Shown: piece by piece, positions 14,512 through 17,800 of the stretch
Layout: each line of letters starts with the position of its first letter
How positions within the stretch are numbered: the stretch's first letter is position 1
Assembly: GCA_004356305.1 (NCBI GenBank)
Contig: SMXJ01000026.1
Location: forward strand, 1 to 17,800
DNA from: Bacteroidota bacterium
GTDB taxonomy: Bacteria; Bacteroidota; Bacteroidia; Flavobacteriales; Flavobacteriaceae
DNA: 17,800 nt
Direction: 5' to 3'
Position numbers and translations under genes: made by a program
Notes under the pieces: model-generated
Seen by the model: the letters and a program-made list of their open reading frames with translations, nothing else
The model's database searches: none
What the model was told of the DNA's origin: nothing

Positions 14512-16515
14512 ATGAAATCCGGAACCACGCATAAAATTCATTTTGATTATGACCGTCATGATCTCGATGATAAAACCCTTATTTCTCTTTACAGAAAGAT
14601 GCTAAAGCCTCGACTGATAGAGGAAAGGATGCTTATTTTACTACGCCAGGGAAAGATTTCCAAATGGTTCAGTGGAATTGGACAGGAGGCGATATCGGTC
14701 GGTATTACGTCCGTTTTGAATAATGAGGATTACATCCTTCCCATGCACCGTAATTTAGGTGTGTTCACAACGCGCGGGATACCGCTACATCGCTTGTTTT
14801 CACAGTGGCAGGGAAAAAGTAACGGATTTACCAAGGGGCGTGATCGAAGTTTTCACTTTGGGACACAGGAGTTTAAAATCATTGGAATGATCTCACATCT
14901 GGGGCCTCAATTTGGCGTTGCCGATGGTATTGCCATGGGTAACCTTATGAAAGACAATAAACAAGTCTGTGCCGTATTTACAGGTGAAGGGGGTACAAGC
15001 GAAGGAGATATTCATGAGGCGTTAAATATAGCTTCGGTTTGGCAGTTACCCGTGCTTTTCTGTATCGAGAACAACGGATATGGGCTTTCAACTCCAACCA
15101 GCGAGCAGTATAATTGTGAACACTTGGCAGATCGTGGGGTGGGTTACGGTATGGAAACCCATATAATAGATGGCAACAATGTTCTGGCAGTTTACAATCA
15201 AATATCTGAGATAGTACCCAGCATGCGTAATGATCCGAGACCTGTGCTATTGGAGTTCAAAACTTTTAGAATGCGCGGGCACGAAGAGGCTAGTGGAACC
15301 AAGTATGTGCCAAAGAAATTAATGGACGAATGGGCATCGAAAGACCCTATATCAAATTTCGAAAATTATTTATTGGAAGAGGGTGTCCTTTCAGAAACGA
15401 AGGTAGAAACCTTCAAAGCGGAAATAAAGAACGAGATCAATGAAAATCTCAACATTGCCTTTGCAGAAGAGGCCATATCATCTACTACAAGTAATGAATT
15501 AAATGATGTATTTCAAGACTTTGTATATCAAGACTTTGAAGATAATTCCAAAAAAGAAAACATCCGATTCGTCGATGCCATTTCACAGGGACTAAGACAA
15601 TCTATGGAAAGGCATGATAATTCGGTGATCATGGGCCAGGATATAGCTGAATACGGTGGTGTTTTTAAGATCACCGAGGGGTTTTTGGAATCCTTCGGAA
15701 AAGATAGAGTACGCAATACGCCAATCTGTGAAAGTGCAATTGTTTCGGCGGCCATGGGACTCTCTATTACCGGAATGAAAGTTATTATAGAGATGCAATT
15801 TGCTGATTTCGTAACCTCCGGTTTTAATCCCATTATCAATCACCTGGCAAAATCATATTATCGATGGGCTCAAAATGCAGATGTCGTGATACGAATGCCT
15901 TGCGGAGGGGGCGTTGAGGCAGGGCCATTTCACAGTCAGACAAATGAAGCTTGGTTCACCCACACGCCGGGATTAAAGGTTGTGTATCCCGCCTTTCCAT
16001 ACGATGCCAAAGGTTTATTGGCAACGGCCATCGAAGATCCGAATCCGGTGTTATTCTTTGAGCACAAGGCATTGTACAGGAGTATACGCCAGGATGTTCC
16101 CAGGGGTTATTATACCATTCCTATGGGCAAGGCAACTTTAATACAAGAAGGAGCCGACATTACTATAATAACCTACGGTGCCGGTGTACACTGGGCGATG
16201 GATGAATTGAGATCTGTTGCTGTTTCGGCAGATCTATTGGATCTTCGCACCCTTGTACCATTGGATACCGAAGCTATTTACACTTCAGTAAAGAAGACGG
16301 GGAAAGTGATATTATTACAGGAAGACTCTATGTTCGGCGGGATAGCGAGTGATATATCGGCATTGATATCAGAAAATTGCTTCGAATATTTAGATGCGCC
16401 AATAAAGCGAGTGGCCAGTTTGGAGACACCGATTCCATTCGCGACAAATCTTGAATCTAATTATCTTCCGAAGGAGCGCTTTAAAACCGCACTTCAAGAA
16501 TTATTGAATTATTAA
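14512..16515 (+). CDS. Fused alpha/beta E1 component of a branched-chain 2-oxoacid dehydrogenase
   Basis: The 667-residue protein joins E1 alpha and E1 beta. Residues ~18-320 are the TPP-binding alpha part: PRLIEERMLILLRQGKI (33-49), SHLGPQFGVADGIAMG (128-143), and the TPP motif GEGGTSEGD-HEALN-ENN (158-188). Its GEG spelling resembles branched-chain enzymes more than pyruvate dehydrogenase (GDG). After a low-similarity acidic linker (~320-348), residues ~350-667 are the beta part: GQDIAEYGGVFKIT (375-388), ICESAIVSAAMG (405-416), AGPFHSQTNE (470-479) and DLRTLVPLD (577-585). The complex oxidatively decarboxylates branched-chain 2-oxoacids with E2 and E3 partners, which are not in this window. 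Fusion of the two chains is common in Bacteroidota. Substrate preference is an inference. It is transcribed alone behind a TAnnTTTG element. Confidence 0.94.
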   Translation: MKSGTTHKIHFDYDRHDLDDKTLISLYRKMLKPRLIEERMLILLRQGKISKWFSGIGQEAISVGITSVLNNEDYILPMHRNLGVFTTRGIPLHRLFSQWQGKSNGFTKGRDRSFHFGTQEFKIIGMISHLGPQFGVADGIAMGNLMKDNKQVCAVFTGEGGTSEGDIHEALNIASVWQLPVLFCIENNGYGLSTPTSEQYNCEHLADRGVGYGMETHIIDGNNVLAVYNQISEIVPSMRNDPRPVLLEFKTFRMRGHEEASGTKYVPKKLMDEWASKDPISNFENYLLEEGVLSETKVETFKAEIKNEINENLNIAFAEEAISSTTSNELNDVFQDFVYQDFEDNSKKENIRFVDAISQGLRQSMERHDNSVIMGQDIAEYGGVFKITEGFLESFGKDRVRNTPICESAIVSAAMGLSITGMKVIIEMQFADFVTSGFNPIINHLAKSYYRWAQNADVVIRMPCGGGVEAGPFHSQTNEAWFTHTPGLKVVYPAFPYDAKGLLATAIEDPNPVLFFEHKALYRSIRQDVPRGYYTIPMGKATLIQEGADITIITYGAGVHWAMDELRSVAVSADLLDLRTLVPLDTEAIYTSVKKTGKVILLQEDSMFGGIASDISALISENCFEYLDAPIKRVASLETPIPFATNLESNYLPKERFKTALQELLNY

Positions 16516-16594
16516 AGACGGAATAATCATTTTTTAGTATCTTTAGGTAACTCATTAATGATACTTAACTTCAATGCATTTAAACCTACTGTGT

Positions 16595-17077
16595 ATGAAA
16601 AAACTAGTAATTTTCGCAGTTTTAGCGGCTATCACATTTGCTTGTGGAACATCCAAAACCGTGGTTGAAACCAAAAAAGTGATCAAAGGATATTGGTCGC
16701 TTGACGATATTTCCTACAGCGAGTCTGGTACCTTTGCCGTGCAACTTTTAAACGATACCTCCCGAGAATGTTTTGAAGGAAGTACCTGGCGTTTTATTCC
16801 AAATAACAATACGGCAGTTTATACCATAAACAATTCTGATTGTCCCACGGGGGATCGCCATTTTATTTTCATCATTCAGGAAGTGAACGCAGCTAATGGT
16901 TTGTATGAATTCTTTTTGAAACCCACAAATGCCAAACATAAGTCTGAAGACAACGCTTATTTCCGCATGCAATTAGTGCAGATGAGTGGATCTTCCATGA
17001 AGTGGGAGCAATCAGTGACTCTTGAAGGTGCGCTTTTCATCATTACAATGAACTTTTCTAAAATCGCAGAAAAATGA
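16595..17077 (+). CDS. Lipocalin-like lipoprotein
   Basis: From ATG at 16595 the protein is 160 residues. It opens MKKLVIFAVLAAITFAC followed by GTSK, a signal sequence with a cysteine (C17) in a relaxed Bacteroidota lipobox, so it is probably lipid-anchored. The mature chain begins with GYWSLDDISYSES and contains repeated short strands including STWRFIPNNNTAVYT and KPTNAKHKSEDNAYFRM. This is the N-terminal GxW and alternating-strand pattern of lipocalin-like domains found in small flavobacterial lipoproteins. Ligand and function are unknown. The longer frame from 16574 would place MHLNLLC before the signal and is less likely. TATCTTTA (16538-16545) is one mismatch from the -7 consensus. The stop overlaps the next start by 4 nt (ATGA), so it forms a coupled pair with the OmpA lipoprotein. 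Confidence 0.85.
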   Translation: MKKLVIFAVLAAITFACGTSKTVVETKKVIKGYWSLDDISYSESGTFAVQLLNDTSRECFEGSTWRFIPNNNTAVYTINNSDCPTGDRHFIFIIQEVNAANGLYEFFLKPTNAKHKSEDNAYFRMQLVQMSGSSMKWEQSVTLEGALFIITMNFSKIAEK

Positions 17078-17784
17078 AAAATATAATAAAACAATTAACC
17101 GTAATCACCTTGGCTTTGACACTTGTTGTGAGTTTTACAAGCTGTGAAGCAACAAAAAATGCCAATAACAAACAAAAAGGTGCTGTAATTGGAACGGCGA
17201 GTGGTGCTGTACTTGGTGCCATACTTGGAAATAACCTCGGTAAGGGTGGTAATGGCGCCATGGGAGCTGTAATTGGAGGTGTTGTGGGAGGTGCGGCAGG
17301 TATCCTTATAGGTGATAAAATGGATAAAAATGCTCAAAAGATAGAGGAGGAGATCCCGGGAGCAAAGGTGGAACGTGTGGACGATACTATAATTGTTACA
17401 TTTGACGAGAACAGTGGGGTCAATTTCGACACCAATAAATACAATATTAACGAGTCATCTCGTGCAACACTTGATAAGTTGGCAGCAGTGCTGATAGAGT
17501 TTGCAGACACGAATGTATTGGTTGTGGGACACACGGATAGCGTTGGCGCGGAAGAATACAATATGACGCTTTCTAAAAACAGGGCACAGGCTGTAACCAA
17601 TTATTTTACGGGGGCGAAAGGCTTATCCCACGGACGATTTAATAGTAACTGGTTTGGGGAATCAAGTCCGATCGCAACCAATGAAACTGCCGAGGGTCGA
17701 TTGCAAAATAGACGCGTGAATGTTGTTATTGTACCTAATGACAAAATGGAACAGGATGCTGAAAAAGAGGCAAAAGGAAATTAA
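17074..17784 (+). CDS. Glycine-zipper / OmpA-like peptidoglycan-binding lipoprotein
   Basis: The 236-residue protein has a signal peptide and lipobox ending at C24 (VSFTSCEA). Residues ~36-82 are a glycine-zipper segment with regularly spaced Gly and Ala (GAVIGTASGAVLGAILG and GAVIGGVVGGAAGILIG), able to insert in or pack against a membrane. Residues ~108-220 are an OmpA C-terminal domain with NFDTNKYNI, VVGHTDSVG (D155), LSKNRAQAV (R170) and GRLQNRRVNVVI; the D and R residues bind the diaminopimelate peptide of peptidoglycan. The likely role is tethering the outer membrane to the cell wall. A short acidic/lysine tail follows. It starts 4 nt inside the lipocalin-like gene. This zipper-plus-OmpA layout is common in Bacteroidota and resembles YiaD. 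Confidence 0.95.
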   Translation: MKNIIKQLTVITLALTLVVSFTSCEATKNANNKQKGAVIGTASGAVLGAILGNNLGKGGNGAMGAVIGGVVGGAAGILIGDKMDKNAQKIEEEIPGAKVERVDDTIIVTFDENSGVNFDTNKYNINESSRATLDKLAAVLIEFADTNVLVVGHTDSVGAEEYNMTLSKNRAQAVTNYFTGAKGLSHGRFNSNWFGESSPIATNETAEGRLQNRRVNVVIVPNDKMEQDAEKEAKGN

Positions 17785-17800
17785 TTTTATGAAATATGTC

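Noticed and set aside
17789..17800. ATG AAA TAT GTC at the right edge as the start of another gene
   Set aside because: Only four codons are visible; plausible as the next gene of the operon but not supportable.
1..17800. CRISPR array, tRNA/rRNA, insertion sequence, prophage or defence island
   Set aside because: I found no regular repeat-spacer pattern, transposase or integrase motif, terminal repeats, or tRNA-like cloverleaf. The gene content is housekeeping and envelope, so no new multi-gene system is claimed.

Overview
The window looks like ordinary chromosome from a member of the Bacteroidota, most likely the Flavobacteriaceae. It is AT-rich, has no strong Shine-Dalgarno sequences, and carries several matches to the Bacteroidota -7 promoter element TAnnTTTG. 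It also has group-typical genes: a fused alpha/beta E1 dehydrogenase, a surface protein with the 'AQVGIGTTTP' start, a glycine-zipper OmpA lipoprotein, and a MutS2-like protein without an Smr domain.

Layout. Positions 1-407 (-) hold the N-terminal part of an outer-membrane beta-barrel protein. Positions 539-5935 (+) hold a large FAD/Fe-S oxidoreductase, aroC and a glutamate/dicarboxylate symporter, with a probable terminator at about 5969-6010. Positions 6098-6898 (+) encode a secreted surface protein that converges on mscS (6905-7717, -). Positions 7922-8185 (+) hold a short ORF that looks like only the N-terminal piece of a glutathione-synthetase-like ATP-grasp protein. A mutS2-DCC oxidoreductase pair (8187-10776, -) is divergent from ung (10845-11510, +).

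The 11511-12207 stretch has no long ORF but is not empty. It holds a possible 39-residue membrane protein (-) with a 12-bp tandem duplication inside it. It also holds a decayed substrate-binding-protein gene (-) whose start overlaps the stop of the upstream phosphorylase. A compact minus-strand operon follows (14386 to 12208): a 2-oxoglutarate/Fe(II) oxygenase, an SUI1/eIF1-like factor and a uridine-phosphorylase-like enzyme, with 1-nt and near-zero spacings. Divergent from it is the E1 alpha-beta fusion (14512-16515, +), then a coupled pair of lipoproteins (lipocalin-like and OmpA-like, 16595-17784, +).

Most genes are housekeeping: aromatic amino-acid biosynthesis, DNA repair and recombination control, osmotic safety valve, branched-chain keto-acid oxidation, and envelope. 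I saw no mobile element, CRISPR array, RNA gene or defence island, and I do not claim a new multi-gene system. The most informative non-obvious content is the two gene remnants (substrate-binding protein and ATP-grasp N-terminus) and the possible small membrane protein.
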